A DNA stretch of 16,295 bases, taken from positions 1 to 16,295 of the forward strand of contig JALWAF010000009.1 in the NCBI GenBank assembly GCA_027016355.1, given 5' to 3'. Under the pieces are notes generated by a model, which did not search any database, was not told where the DNA came from, and saw only the letters and a program-made list of their open reading frames with translations. The DNA comes from Candidatus Moraniibacteriota bacterium (GTDB taxonomy: Bacteria; Patescibacteriota; Minisyncoccia; Moranbacterales; GCA-2747515). Position numbers and translations under genes: made by a program. Below, in pieces: positions 1-6,944 of this stretch (its first letter is position 1; every line of letters starts with the position of its first letter).

Positions 1-174
1 ATGTACTGCAAATGGTACATGTGCCAAAGCACCAAAAATAGCAGGTTCACGCTCACAATGTAAAAGCACATGTAATTCAAATGCAGATTGTACAAGTGGA
101 CGTATAATTGAGACTAGACCATAAAAAGTACAAAAAACTAAACATAATAAAAAACGGATTTGTAGTCCGTTTTT
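1..174 (+). repeat. Direct repeat, copy 1 (gene tail plus terminator)
   Basis: Aligns without gaps to 3224-3397. I count 14 mismatches in 174 bases (92% identity), covering the last 41 codons (stop included), the 3' spacer and the terminator stem. This marks a tandem duplication or gene conversion between neighbouring surface-protein genes. Similarity stops right after the terminator. Confidence 0.9.
2..124 (+). CDS. 3' end of a Cys-rich exported protein (partial, paralogue of the next gene)
   Basis: Forty codons and a stop are visible; the start lies outside the window. The peptide has six cysteines and ends in SGRIIETRP, as the complete gene at 231-3347 does. The two DNA tails align without gaps at a constant offset of 3223 bases, and most differences are in third codon positions. 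It is therefore the C-terminus of a second, tandem copy of the large surface protein. The domain is presumably extracellular and disulfide-bonded, since the sister gene has a signal peptide; this part of the call is inference. Too little is present to assign a function. Confidence 0.8.
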   Translation, partial: CTANGTCAKAPKIAGSRSQCKSTCNSNADCTSGRIIETRP

Positions 175-182
175 AGTTTTTT
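149..182 (+). terminator. Rho-independent terminator after the partial Cys-rich gene
   Basis: An 11-bp stem (149-159 with 165-175, the outermost pair imperfect) has a 5-base loop TTGTA and is followed by T-rich sequence. It begins 25 bases after the stop codon. The same hairpin with the same loop follows the paralogue at 3372-3398. Confidence 0.8.
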
Positions 183-193
183 GATTTTTATGT

Positions 194-199
194 TATACT
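194..199 (+). promoter_or_regulatory. -10 box (TATACT) for the 1038-aa surface protein
   Basis: TATACT lies 31 bases upstream of the ATG at 231, just after the previous terminator. No convincing -35 hexamer is seen at the right spacing, so the call rests on the -10 box and position. No Shine-Dalgarno sequence is close to the ATG. Confidence 0.45.
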
Positions 200-230
200 G
201 AAAAGGTAAAATAAATTGTAAAAAATACAT

Positions 231-3200
231 ATGAAAAAAATATCTTTTGCACTAGCATTTGTGCTATTATTGTGTACAACTAGTAATGCTTTTGCCCAAA
301 ACAACTCAGATATTGTAGATTCATCAGTGAAAGTGATTGAAGGCAATAGTGATGACATTGTTGCTAATGTTGATTTTGAAAAAGTAACTATAGAACAAGA
401 TAAAAAAGATAATAGAAAGATGACTATTTCCTTTGATATAGTCAACCATCATACAAAGGTATTATCCAATCTTGTTAATTCAGTGCAAGTATTAAAAGGA
501 CAAAGAGTTATTTATGAGGAAGTTATGCCAGGAACAGCAACAATCGCTCCACAGAGTTCTGTAAAAGAAATTATTCATTTTACTGTTCCAAAATTTATAG
601 GAGGAGATGTATCTTTGCGTATTATGGGAGCAGATCGTACAGGTTTAGTGCTAGAAGATTACATTGTTGATAATATTAATTTACCTCAACAAGATACAAA
701 GAGTATTACAATACATGATTGTTCATTGTTTGTAAATGCTAAAGAACAGTTTTTACTTTCCGATGGAGTAGATATTAGTCCTCAAGAAAAATTATCCATT
801 GAGTGTGATGTAGATAATGACTCTGATCAAGATATTACATATACTCCTGAAATAAATATATATGCAAAATCAATTTACAGCGGAAAAGTAGAAAAAACAT
901 GGAAAGGAAAAGAAGAAATATTTACCAAACAATCGACAAAAACAGTCAATTTTGAAATGCCACTTCCACAATCACCGGGGTATTACGATGCAAGGCTTAA
1001 TTTTTTAAATGATAATGATAAAGTAGCAACAGGAGTTGTGGCCCATTTTGTTTTACAAGGTCAATCAGCTTCTTTGAGCTTTGTATCATTTGATAAACAA
1101 CAATACAAGAAAGGAGATACAATTACCGCCAAAGTACTCATAGCCGGTTCAGCAGATTCTTTTCCGGGCGCTCGCAATCAAAAATCTCTACAACCAAAAA
1201 GTATAACATTAAAAGGCTCTATTGAATCTGAAGGTAAAAAATGTGCAGAGGATATTGAAAAAGATATTTCCGGAAAAGACGGCACATATAATGTCATAAT
1301 TGAGAAAAAAGCAACTAGAGATTGTAAAAAACCGGTAGCAAGTATTGCACTTTATGATGAAAATGGTCAATTACTTGATAGCAATGAATACAAACTTCAT
1401 ACGGAAACTAAAAATGTTGTAAAACAATCTTCATCACAAAGCAATAATAGTAAAACATTGTTCAAAACAATAATGCTTATTTTAGCTCTCTTGTTCATAA
1501 TATCATTAGCAACATGGTTAATTTATTTAACAAAAAAACATCACAGTGGCAGTATTGGACTATTTGTTTTGATAATGACTCTTGGTATTTTAATAGGCGC
1601 TCATAGTGTACATGCAGGTGTTACTGTGCAGTGTGGTCCAAGTAGTTTGAATGATCATGGATATTGTTATTATGATGTCAGTCCAACCGGAGATTGTTCT
1701 ACAATGCGTGGCGAAGCACGAATTAGTTGGAATGTGTGTCAAAATCACAAAAGAAGTCTTGAGATTCAGTGGAGACCAACTGTTAATGATCAGTTTGAGT
1801 CTTTGGTAAAGGGTTCTGAAATTTATGTCAGACAATGTAGTAAAAAAACTGATAATTTTGGGAATATTTGCTATACAAAACGCGCTGGAAAATGTAAAAA
1901 TAAATATTCTCCTTTAGGACATTGTCCAAGTGATGCATATTTAGCACACGATCTCTGGGGAACTCCAATCCCACAAAAAGTACAAGGAGGTAATTGTATT
2001 AAGGATAGTGGTTGTGATAAGACATTTTATGGATTTGCCTGTCCAGAATGTAATAATATAAAAGATTATAACAATAAATTTTATGAAATAAGTAATGGTA
2101 TGCCAGGGTGGGGTTTAAAAAGTGCTCAGGTAACAAAAGTTGTTGGCTCAGGTAATCATGTAGCAAGATTTCGTTTTATGTTTCGAGATTTAAAGGATCA
2201 TAAAGATGATACGGATGTTTATTACAATGCACCATATACGGTTCCACAATGTCCACCTGTTAATGGGCAATGTTCTTCTGCAAGTCCATATACATATAAT
2301 GCAAGTCAAACAACATGGCCTGCAGCAGCAAATAATCCAACATATTTTTGCGCAAGTGGTACACCAACAATTACACCAACACAAAGTAATTTTCCAAACT
2401 ACGGTCAAACAACATCATGGGATTGCATAGGCAAAAATGGAGGCACATCAACACAAGGTGGTGCATGTAAGGCAACACGTCAGATGCCAACAGCACATTG
2501 CATTGCAGGAGAAAGGCCTGAAACAAACACAAAACCAACAACAAACCTCTGTCCACCAAATCACACAGCAAGTGATCCACAAATTGTGAGTAATCAGTGG
2601 CAGTGGACCTGCACTCACAATGTAACAGGTGCAACTCCACAATTTGCAACATGTACAGCACCAATTCCAGGCGCAAAATGTGGAACCGCACATACAGATG
2701 ATCCCAATAACACAACAAACACAAAACCAACAATAAATTTATGTGCAAAACAAGGACAAGGAGTATGTAGTTGGCCAGGTAATACATTGCCTGATGTCTC
2801 ACTTCAAAATGATGGTTGGTGGCATTGGCAGTGCACACATGATATGCAAGCATATCCACAAACAGTTGATTGTCATGCTCCAACATGCCTAGCAAATATG
2901 CCAATAAACTACACAACCCCAGTAATTATCTCAGACGATATGAAAACAATGATTTCTCTTAATTGTCCAGGAACTAATTCGAGTAATAAATTATGTTGCA
3001 AAATTCACAATACTGCACAAGGTGCTGACCATGAGATTACAATGTGTACAGGAGACCCTGCAAAGGAAGTAAAAATTATAGAAGGAGCAGAAAACAAATT
3101 TTATGCAAAATGTTGGTTTAGTGGCAATGGCAATGGAAATGGCAATGGCAATGGAAATGGAAATGGAGGTGATAATTCTGTAGATAAATCTTTCACAGTA

Positions 3201-3347
3201 CAAACAGCATGTATAGAATCACAATGTACAGCAAACGGCACATGTGCCAAAGCACCAAAAGCAGCAAGTTCACGCTCACAATGTAAAAGTACATGCAATT
3301 CAAATGCAGATTGTACAAGTGGACGTATAATTGAAACAAGACCATAA
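231..3347 (+). CDS. Large Cys-rich cell-surface protein with an internal transmembrane hairpin
   Basis: This 1038-aa protein was not recognised as a named family. Residues 1-22 are a signal peptide (cleavage likely after AFA). Residues 23-405 look like beta-rich, Ig-like exported domains. Two hydrophobic segments follow (about 411-434 and 440-462), joined by a short KKHH loop; the second ends in VHAG like a second signal-peptidase site. The C-terminal half is Cys-rich, with three related repeats (about 674-746, 755-812, 817-886) of the form C...LC...W.W.C...C.AP, as in many Patescibacteria surface proteins. A (GN)7GG linker spans 965-980, and a final small Cys domain ends in SGRIIETRP. If both helices insert, both halves face outward. 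It is the second of two tandem paralogues. Adhesion or envelope structure is a guess from architecture only. The ATG at 231 is chosen because it begins the signal peptide. Confidence 0.85.
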   Translation: MKKISFALAFVLLLCTTSNAFAQNNSDIVDSSVKVIEGNSDDIVANVDFEKVTIEQDKKDNRKMTISFDIVNHHTKVLSNLVNSVQVLKGQRVIYEEVMPGTATIAPQSSVKEIIHFTVPKFIGGDVSLRIMGADRTGLVLEDYIVDNINLPQQDTKSITIHDCSLFVNAKEQFLLSDGVDISPQEKLSIECDVDNDSDQDITYTPEINIYAKSIYSGKVEKTWKGKEEIFTKQSTKTVNFEMPLPQSPGYYDARLNFLNDNDKVATGVVAHFVLQGQSASLSFVSFDKQQYKKGDTITAKVLIAGSADSFPGARNQKSLQPKSITLKGSIESEGKKCAEDIEKDISGKDGTYNVIIEKKATRDCKKPVASIALYDENGQLLDSNEYKLHTETKNVVKQSSSQSNNSKTLFKTIMLILALLFIISLATWLIYLTKKHHSGSIGLFVLIMTLGILIGAHSVHAGVTVQCGPSSLNDHGYCYYDVSPTGDCSTMRGEARISWNVCQNHKRSLEIQWRPTVNDQFESLVKGSEIYVRQCSKKTDNFGNICYTKRAGKCKNKYSPLGHCPSDAYLAHDLWGTPIPQKVQGGNCIKDSGCDKTFYGFACPECNNIKDYNNKFYEISNGMPGWGLKSAQVTKVVGSGNHVARFRFMFRDLKDHKDDTDVYYNAPYTVPQCPPVNGQCSSASPYTYNASQTTWPAAANNPTYFCASGTPTITPTQSNFPNYGQTTSWDCIGKNGGTSTQGGACKATRQMPTAHCIAGERPETNTKPTTNLCPPNHTASDPQIVSNQWQWTCTHNVTGATPQFATCTAPIPGAKCGTAHTDDPNNTTNTKPTINLCAKQGQGVCSWPGNTLPDVSLQNDGWWHWQCTHDMQAYPQTVDCHAPTCLANMPINYTTPVIISDDMKTMISLNCPGTNSSNKLCCKIHNTAQGADHEITMCTGDPAKEVKIIEGAENKFYAKCWFSGNGNGNGNGNGNGNGGDNSVDKSFTVQTACIESQCTANGTCAKAPKAASSRSQCKSTCNSNADCTSGRIIETRP
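3123..3170 (+). repeat. Hexanucleotide GGNAAT repeat encoding (Gly-Asn)7-Gly-Gly
   Basis: Seven in-frame units of GGC/GGA-AAT are followed by GGAGGT, giving a flexible Gly-Asn linker between the Cys-rich repeats and the C-terminal Cys domain. The unit is six bases, so gain or loss of units by slippage would keep the frame and only change linker length. Confidence 0.9.
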
Positions 3348-3397
3348 AAAGTACAAAAAACTAAACACAATAAAGAACGGATTTGTAATCCGTTCTT
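3224..3397 (+). repeat. Direct repeat, copy 2 (gene tail plus terminator)
   Basis: This is the partner of the repeat at 1-174, with a period of 3223 bases. One difference in the terminator stem is compensatory: A152-T172 in copy 1 is G3375-C3395 here, so pairing is kept. Confidence 0.9.
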
Positions 3398-3400
3398 TTG
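3372..3400 (+). terminator. Rho-independent terminator of the 1038-aa gene
   Basis: A perfect 11-bp stem (3372-3382 with 3388-3398) has loop TTGTA and a short T run on its 3' side. It begins 25 bases after the stop codon and is homologous to the hairpin at 149-175. Confidence 0.85.
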
Positions 3401-3413
3401 TAGTAATACAAGT

Positions 3414-3442
3414 TTGACAAGTGTGGGGTATTTGCTTATGGT
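3414..3442 (+). promoter_or_regulatory. Promoter of the orf57-pyrE-pyrF operon
   Basis: TTGACA (3414-3419), a 17-base spacer and TATGGT (3437-3442) lie just after the preceding terminator and about 54 bases before the first ATG. A small palindrome, TTGTTA-ACT-TAACAA (3458-3472), lies in the leader and could be an operator or hairpin; nothing shows that it is. Confidence 0.7.
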
Positions 3443-3495
3443 TGTAATAAGGATTTTTTGTTAACTTAACAATTAAAATGAAGGAGTGATAAGAA

Positions 3496-3669
3496 ATGAA
3501 TAAAAAGGATTTGGATAGTATTAGCCCGAATGACATTGAGCGCATTGGAGTATGTGCTGAACAAAGTGCAAATGATTGTAATTTTGAACTTGGTGAATTA
3601 TGTAAATTTTGTTCTGTATGGATAGACAAAAATGTGCCACGGAATTGTCCATGGGTACGGAAAAAATAG
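3496..3669 (+). CDS. Small Cys-rich protein, 57 aa, first gene of the pyr operon
   Basis: The ATG at 3496 is preceded by a good ribosome binding site (AAGGAG, 3481-3486). The 57-aa product has five cysteines (20, 28, 36, 39, 51), including CKFC at 36-39 and a later NCPW, which suggests metal binding, perhaps zinc. There is no signal peptide or membrane segment, so it is probably cytoplasmic. It ends 15 bases before the pyrE ATG and shares the promoter at 3414, so it is cotranscribed with pyrE and pyrF. I do not recognise the family. A regulatory or accessory role in pyrimidine synthesis would be a guess from position only. The RBS, the operon spacing and the balanced composition make it a likely real gene despite its length. 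Confidence 0.72.
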   Translation: MNKKDLDSISPNDIERIGVCAEQSANDCNFELGELCKFCSVWIDKNVPRNCPWVRKK

Positions 3670-3676
3670 GGAGGAG
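3669..3676 (+). promoter_or_regulatory. Strong Shine-Dalgarno site for pyrE
   Basis: GGGAGGAG overlaps the last base of the orf57 stop codon and sits 8 bases before the pyrE ATG at 3685. It fixes that start. It also shows this genome uses normal anti-SD pairing for some genes, unlike the envelope genes downstream. Confidence 0.8.
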
Positions 3677-3684
3677 AAAAAATA

Positions 3685-4449
3685 ATGCAGAAAAACATTG
3701 ATAAAAAGAGTTTAACAGCACTTTCAGAACGTGATCGGCAGCTGTATAATCGTACACTCGGGAAAATGGATGTGTGGCAATATTTAGAGAGCTGTGGTGT
3801 AGCCCTTGAAGGACACTTTGTTTTTTCGGGTGGCGGTCATGGAAATGTTTATATTAATATTCGTGATCTCAAAACCATTACATTACTTTCGCCCGTAGCA
3901 ATGCAAATCGCTTGGGATGTTAGACAAATTGAATTTGATGTAATCATTGGCACACCGCATGGAGCTGATACGTTGGCTGTACTTGTTGCATATTACTATA
4001 CGCTATTTGCTGAGAAAAATGTGGAAGTGCTCAAACCACTCAAAAGTGACAGTGGTTTGGTATGGTACAAAGATCATGGAACTCGAGTAAAAGGTGCGCG
4101 CACTTTGCAGATTGAGGATGTGATTAATTCTGCAGGAAGCTTGATTGAAACTGCTCAATTTATCGGGCAGTCACATGGGGTACTTTTGTTAATCTATGCT
4201 GTTTGTAATCGGCGTAGTGATAAAAATCCAGGTTTATTTAAATTGAGCGAAAAATTTGGTGCAAAAGTATTTGCATTAACTGAAGTTGATGCAGCTAACT
4301 ATAGCGTTAATGTTCCACTTGATATCATAGGACAATGCCCACTGTGCAGAGACGGTGTTCCTATTGATACACGTGTAGGACATGGTGCAAAATTCCTTGC
4401 ACAGATTGAGGATGTATATCCCAATTTGTACAATAAATTAAGATCGTAA
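3685..4449 (+). CDS. pyrE: Orotate phosphoribosyltransferase
   Basis: Transfers phosphoribose from PRPP to orotate to give OMP, the fifth step of UMP synthesis, in the cytoplasm. The 254-aa protein has the type I phosphoribosyltransferase PRPP loop at about 141-152 (LQIEDVINSAGS), in the variant form with SA where TG is usual. An N-terminal segment HFVFSGGGHGNVYIN (44-58) matches the family's H-F-x-(L/T)-S-G-x-H-(S)-x-x-Y-(I/V)-N region. It is longer than typical PyrE (about 210 aa). The extra C-terminal part carries CPLC at 218-221 followed by GVPIDT and GHG, which might bind a metal. It lies between orf57 and pyrF, and the pyrF neighbour supports the call strongly. A related purine or xanthine phosphoribosyltransferase is less likely. 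Confidence 0.85.
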   Translation: MQKNIDKKSLTALSERDRQLYNRTLGKMDVWQYLESCGVALEGHFVFSGGGHGNVYINIRDLKTITLLSPVAMQIAWDVRQIEFDVIIGTPHGADTLAVLVAYYYTLFAEKNVEVLKPLKSDSGLVWYKDHGTRVKGARTLQIEDVINSAGSLIETAQFIGQSHGVLLLIYAVCNRRSDKNPGLFKLSEKFGAKVFALTEVDAANYSVNVPLDIIGQCPLCRDGVPIDTRVGHGAKFLAQIEDVYPNLYNKLRS

Positions 4450-4482
4450 CAAATAAAGATTAATTTAACAGAGGTGACTAAG

Positions 4483-5421
4483 ATGGCAGGACGTGAAATA
4501 GCATTGGCAACCCATGTGAAAATTTCAAAAGATGGTTTCAGAGAAAAATTACGACTCAGGCAAAAAAGTGTTAATTCACTTGTTTGTGTAGGGCTAGATC
4601 CGTTGCCAGAGAAACTTCCGCGATGTTTACGGCGTAAATTTTTCCTTTCACGAAACTGGAAGGCTATTGCTCAATGGATGATAGACATTGTCGACGAGAC
4701 AGCACCTTATGCATCAATGTACAAACCACAGAAAGCGCATTATGAAGCTATCCCAAATGGAGATAAAATTTTGCGTGCTGTTGTGGCGTACATTCATGAG
4801 TTTTATCCAGACATTCCAGTATTTCTTGATTGTAAACGTGGTGACATTGGCAGGACACAACAGCGTTACAAAATTGCACATTTTGAAATTGATGATGTTG
4901 ACGGTATGAATTTCTCACCATACATGGGGAGCAGTTGCATGGCGCCATTATTTGACCCTGTTCATGCAGGACGAGCAATCGTGGGGCTTTGTTATACCAG
5001 TAATCCTGAAGCACGTGAAGTGCAGGATATCATTTGTGCTGATGGGCGACCGTATTGGCAACATATGGCGGAAAAAATTCATAGTTGGGCGTATGAGATT
5101 GGCGTTAATGAAAATGCCGGACTTGTAATGGCAGCTGCCTATGAAAATCCAAAAGGGTCGGGAGAAATTTTTTCACAACACTTGTCACAATGTCGTGAAA
5201 TTGTTGGATCTGATATGTGGTTTTTGATTCCAGGAGTTGGGAAGCAGAAAGGATTTGTACGAGAGACTGTTTTCGCTTCGTATGTTGGCGAAGGATCAAT
5301 TGCAATTAATTCCAGTTCTGGAATTATTTTTGCCAGTAGCGGAAAGGATTATGCACAGGCAGCTGGATGTAAGGCAAAAGAATTACGTGATGAAGGTCGC
5401 ATAGCATTAAGTGAAATGTAG
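4483..5421 (+). CDS. pyrF: Orotidine 5'-phosphate decarboxylase (type II-like)
   Basis: Decarboxylates OMP to UMP, the last step of de novo pyrimidine synthesis, using the product of the upstream pyrE. The 312-aa protein has CVGLDP at 35-40, the catalytic block DCKRGDIG at 116-123 (Lys 118 and Asp 121 of the usual D-x-K-R-G-D-I; Cys replaces the common Ala), NFSPYMG at 143-149, CYTSNP at 170-175 and the phosphate-binding PGVGKQKG at 250-257. These and the length fit the longer subfamily 2 enzymes. The frame can also open at GTG 4474, but that GTG is part of GAGGTG, an ideal Shine-Dalgarno site for ATG 4483, so I take 4483 as the start. It lies 33 bases after pyrE and is followed by a strong terminator. 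Base composition looks less AT-rich than that of the flanking envelope genes. Confidence 0.93.
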   Translation: MAGREIALATHVKISKDGFREKLRLRQKSVNSLVCVGLDPLPEKLPRCLRRKFFLSRNWKAIAQWMIDIVDETAPYASMYKPQKAHYEAIPNGDKILRAVVAYIHEFYPDIPVFLDCKRGDIGRTQQRYKIAHFEIDDVDGMNFSPYMGSSCMAPLFDPVHAGRAIVGLCYTSNPEAREVQDIICADGRPYWQHMAEKIHSWAYEIGVNENAGLVMAAAYENPKGSGEIFSQHLSQCREIVGSDMWFLIPGVGKQKGFVRETVFASYVGEGSIAINSSSGIIFASSGKDYAQAAGCKAKELRDEGRIALSEM

Positions 5422-5426
5422 ACGGG

Positions 5427-5463
5427 ATAACCAGTTGCAAAAATTGTAACTGGTTATTTTTAA
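5427..5463 (+). terminator. Rho-independent terminator of the pyr operon
   Basis: A 13-bp stem (5427-5439 with 5445-5457, one G-T pair) has loop AAAAT and is followed by a T run. It starts 6 bases after the pyrF stop and separates the pyr operon from the rRNA unit. Confidence 0.9.
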
Positions 5464-5533
5464 TTTATGATTATGAGCAAACTGCAAATTCAAAGTCTTG
5501 CAAAATAAATTAATGTATGTTAAATTTATTTAG

Positions 5534-5561
5534 TTGACATTTTAGTGCAAAAAAATATTTT
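5534..5561 (+). promoter_or_regulatory. Possible upstream rRNA promoter (P1)
   Basis: TTGACA (5534-5539), a 16-base spacer and TATTTT (5556-5561) lie in very AT-rich sequence upstream of a stronger promoter. Tandem promoters are common on rRNA operons. The weak -10 box keeps this tentative. Confidence 0.4.
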
Positions 5562-5617
5562 TTTGAGCAAAATTTAGTATAAATTTATTTTAATTTTATA
5601 CTAAGATTTGAAAAGAC

Positions 5618-5645
5618 TTGACAAATATTTTAACTTTGCTATAGT
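5618..5645 (+). promoter_or_regulatory. Main promoter of the 23S-5S rRNA unit (P2)
   Basis: TTGACA (5618-5623), a 16-base spacer and TATAGT (5640-5645) are near consensus, with AT-rich sequence upstream that could act as an UP element. The predicted transcript starts near 5652 and reads directly into a leader of about 390 bases and then 23S, with no 16S gene between. Confidence 0.72.
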
Positions 5646-5651
5646 GGTTAT

Positions 5652-6045
5652 TACTGCTCCGAGAAAGAAAAAAACTTTCGTAGACAGAGCGAAATAAGCG
5701 AGATAAATTTGGGGAGGTAACTCGTTTTTTTATTTGTTTGAAATTGATTTAAAAAATTGTGCTGAAACATGGTGAAAAAAATGTTTACTTGTTTCCGCAG
5801 AATGAGAACTTTCACAATTGCATATAATTTTGATTGATTACATAGTATTTGCGGAAATACATATGTGGTTAAATCAGGAGAAAGCAACAATAGGTTAAGC
5901 AATTTCATTGATTTTGGTATAGCGCAAGTTATATCAGCATCAAATGAAAGAACAAACACTCATTCTGATTAAGTAGTATATGAGTTTTCAATTAAGTTTT
6001 TCTTAATTGTCAATTCTTTATAGACTTATATCGAAATAAAAGAAC
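5652..6045 (+). other. Leader of the 23S rRNA precursor; no gene seen
   Basis: About 390 bases with no convincing ORF, tRNA or 16S sequence. It holds several possible hairpins. GAAAG/CTTTC lies near 5660-5680. AAGCGAG pairs with CTCGTTT followed by T's near 5694-5731 and could be an attenuator. TTTCCGCA (5792-5799) pairs with TGCGGAAA (5850-5857). The left arm of the 23S processing stem lies at 6000-6025. The 102-codon minus-strand frame here has no support. Confidence 0.6.
6000..6025 (+). other. Left arm of the 23S rRNA processing stem
   Basis: TTCTTAATTGTCAA (6000-6013) is the exact complement of TTGACAATTAAGAA at 10404-10417, and ATAGAC (6020-6025) of GTCTAT at 10391-10396. The arms flank the mature 23S sequence on both sides and so form the long stem typically cut by RNase III. 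Confidence 0.85.
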
Positions 6046-6539
6046 AAGGTTACGAAGAGCGTATAGTGGATGCCTTGGTTGATACAAGCGATGAAGGACG
6101 TAGTTGGGTGCGATAAGCTTCGGGGAGTTACCAAACAAGCGGTGATCCGGAGATTTCCGAATGGGGAAACCCACTCACTTTATGTGAGTACTCATAACTA
6201 AATATATAGGTTATTGAGAGTGCACTCTGGGAATTGAAACATCTTAGTACCAGAAGGAAAAGAAATTAATTAAAGATTCCGTAAGTAGTGGCGAGCGAAC
6301 GCGGATGAGTCTAAACCATTTTCTTTATGGAGATGGGGTTGCGAGGTAAACGGACTAGCTTAGAGCTGGGCCGATTAGTTTTTCTTAGTAGAACACTCTG
6401 GAAAGTGTGACCATAGAAGGTAATAGTCCTGTAAACGAAAAGAAAAAATAATAGGTGAGTTTATTCTCAAGTAGGGCGGGACCGGTGAAATCCTGTCTGA
6501 ATCTGGGAGCACTAACTTCCAAGACTAAATATTGTATCA

Positions 6540-6581
<42 letters not shown>

Positions 6582-6636
6582 TCCCGTAGAGGGAGGTGAA
6601 ATAGAACTGAAACTATATGCTAACAAAGAGTTGGAG

Positions 6637-6944
6637 CCCCTCACCCAAATTATTTTAATTTATGTACAAAATATATATGCATTATGTTTATGTATTACAA
6701 GCAATTGATGATGTAGAAAATTTTTACGTTGGCTGCACGAGTGATTTAAAAAGTCGTTTTAAATCTCATAATGATGGTCAAAATAAATCTACAAAAGCAC
6801 ATAAATGGAAGATTGTTTATTACGAGGCTTGGATGACATTAAGTGCTGCACGCACAAGAGAATATCGTCTGAAGCATTGTGGTAAAACAAAATATCAATT
6901 GATTAAAAGAATTAAAGAAAGTTTAGAATAATTTGGGTGAGGGG
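6637..6944 (+). mobile_element. ORF-bearing intervening sequence in 23S helix 25
   Basis: An 18-bp perfect inverted repeat (6637-6654, CCCCTCACCC..., with 6927-6944) encloses the GIY-YIG ORF almost exactly. Only 7 bases separate the left arm from the ATG at 6662, and the stop codon lies inside the right arm. Flanking sequence (GTTGGAGC and TGACAGCG) matches E. coli helix 25 (GGGAGC...TGACTGCG). No group I or II core fits in the few non-coding bases. This is therefore more like an RNase III-excised intervening sequence, as known in H25 of Salmonella, than a splicing intron. The excision mechanism is inference. Confidence 0.8.
6662..6931 (+). CDS. GIY-YIG family endonuclease inside 23S rRNA
   Basis: A single-domain GIY-YIG nuclease of 89 aa (84 if it starts at Met 6, ATG 6677, which would give the common MxYVYVL beginning). 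The motif elements are YVYVL (8-12) and YVG (22-24), the catalytic Arg in LKSR at 32, HN at 36-37, YYE at 53-55 and the metal-binding Glu in RTREYRLK at 67. In length and layout it resembles the YhbQ/UPF0213-type small GIY-YIG proteins. Here the gene sits in the loop of a hairpin in helix 25 of 23S, and it likely cuts DNA to spread the insert; that role is inference. No Shine-Dalgarno site is near the start, and translation would need the excised or precursor rRNA. Confidence 0.87.
   Translation: MYKIYMHYVYVLQAIDDVENFYVGCTSDLKSRFKSHNDGQNKSTKAHKWKIVYYEAWMTLSAARTREYRLKHCGKTKYQLIKRIKESLE

Noticed and set aside
2371..2916. 181-codon minus-strand frame inside the large surface gene
   Set aside because: Lies wholly antisense to a well-supported coding region, with odd Leu/His/Cys-rich composition and no ribosome binding site.
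4474..4482. GTG 4474 as the pyrF start
   Set aside because: The GTG is part of the GAGGTG ribosome binding site for ATG 4483.
5651..5959. 102-codon minus-strand frame in the rRNA leader
   Set aside because: No ribosome binding site, no recognisable motif, and it lies in transcribed leader with hairpins and the rRNA promoter direction opposite.
5465..6045. Possible tRNA genes or 16S remnant between pyrF and 23S
   Set aside because: No T-loop (GTTCRA) with matching stems and no conserved 16S segments were found by eye.
6637..6944. Helix 25 insert as a group I or II intron
   Set aside because: Nearly all of it is ORF and inverted repeat; there is no space for a ribozyme core.
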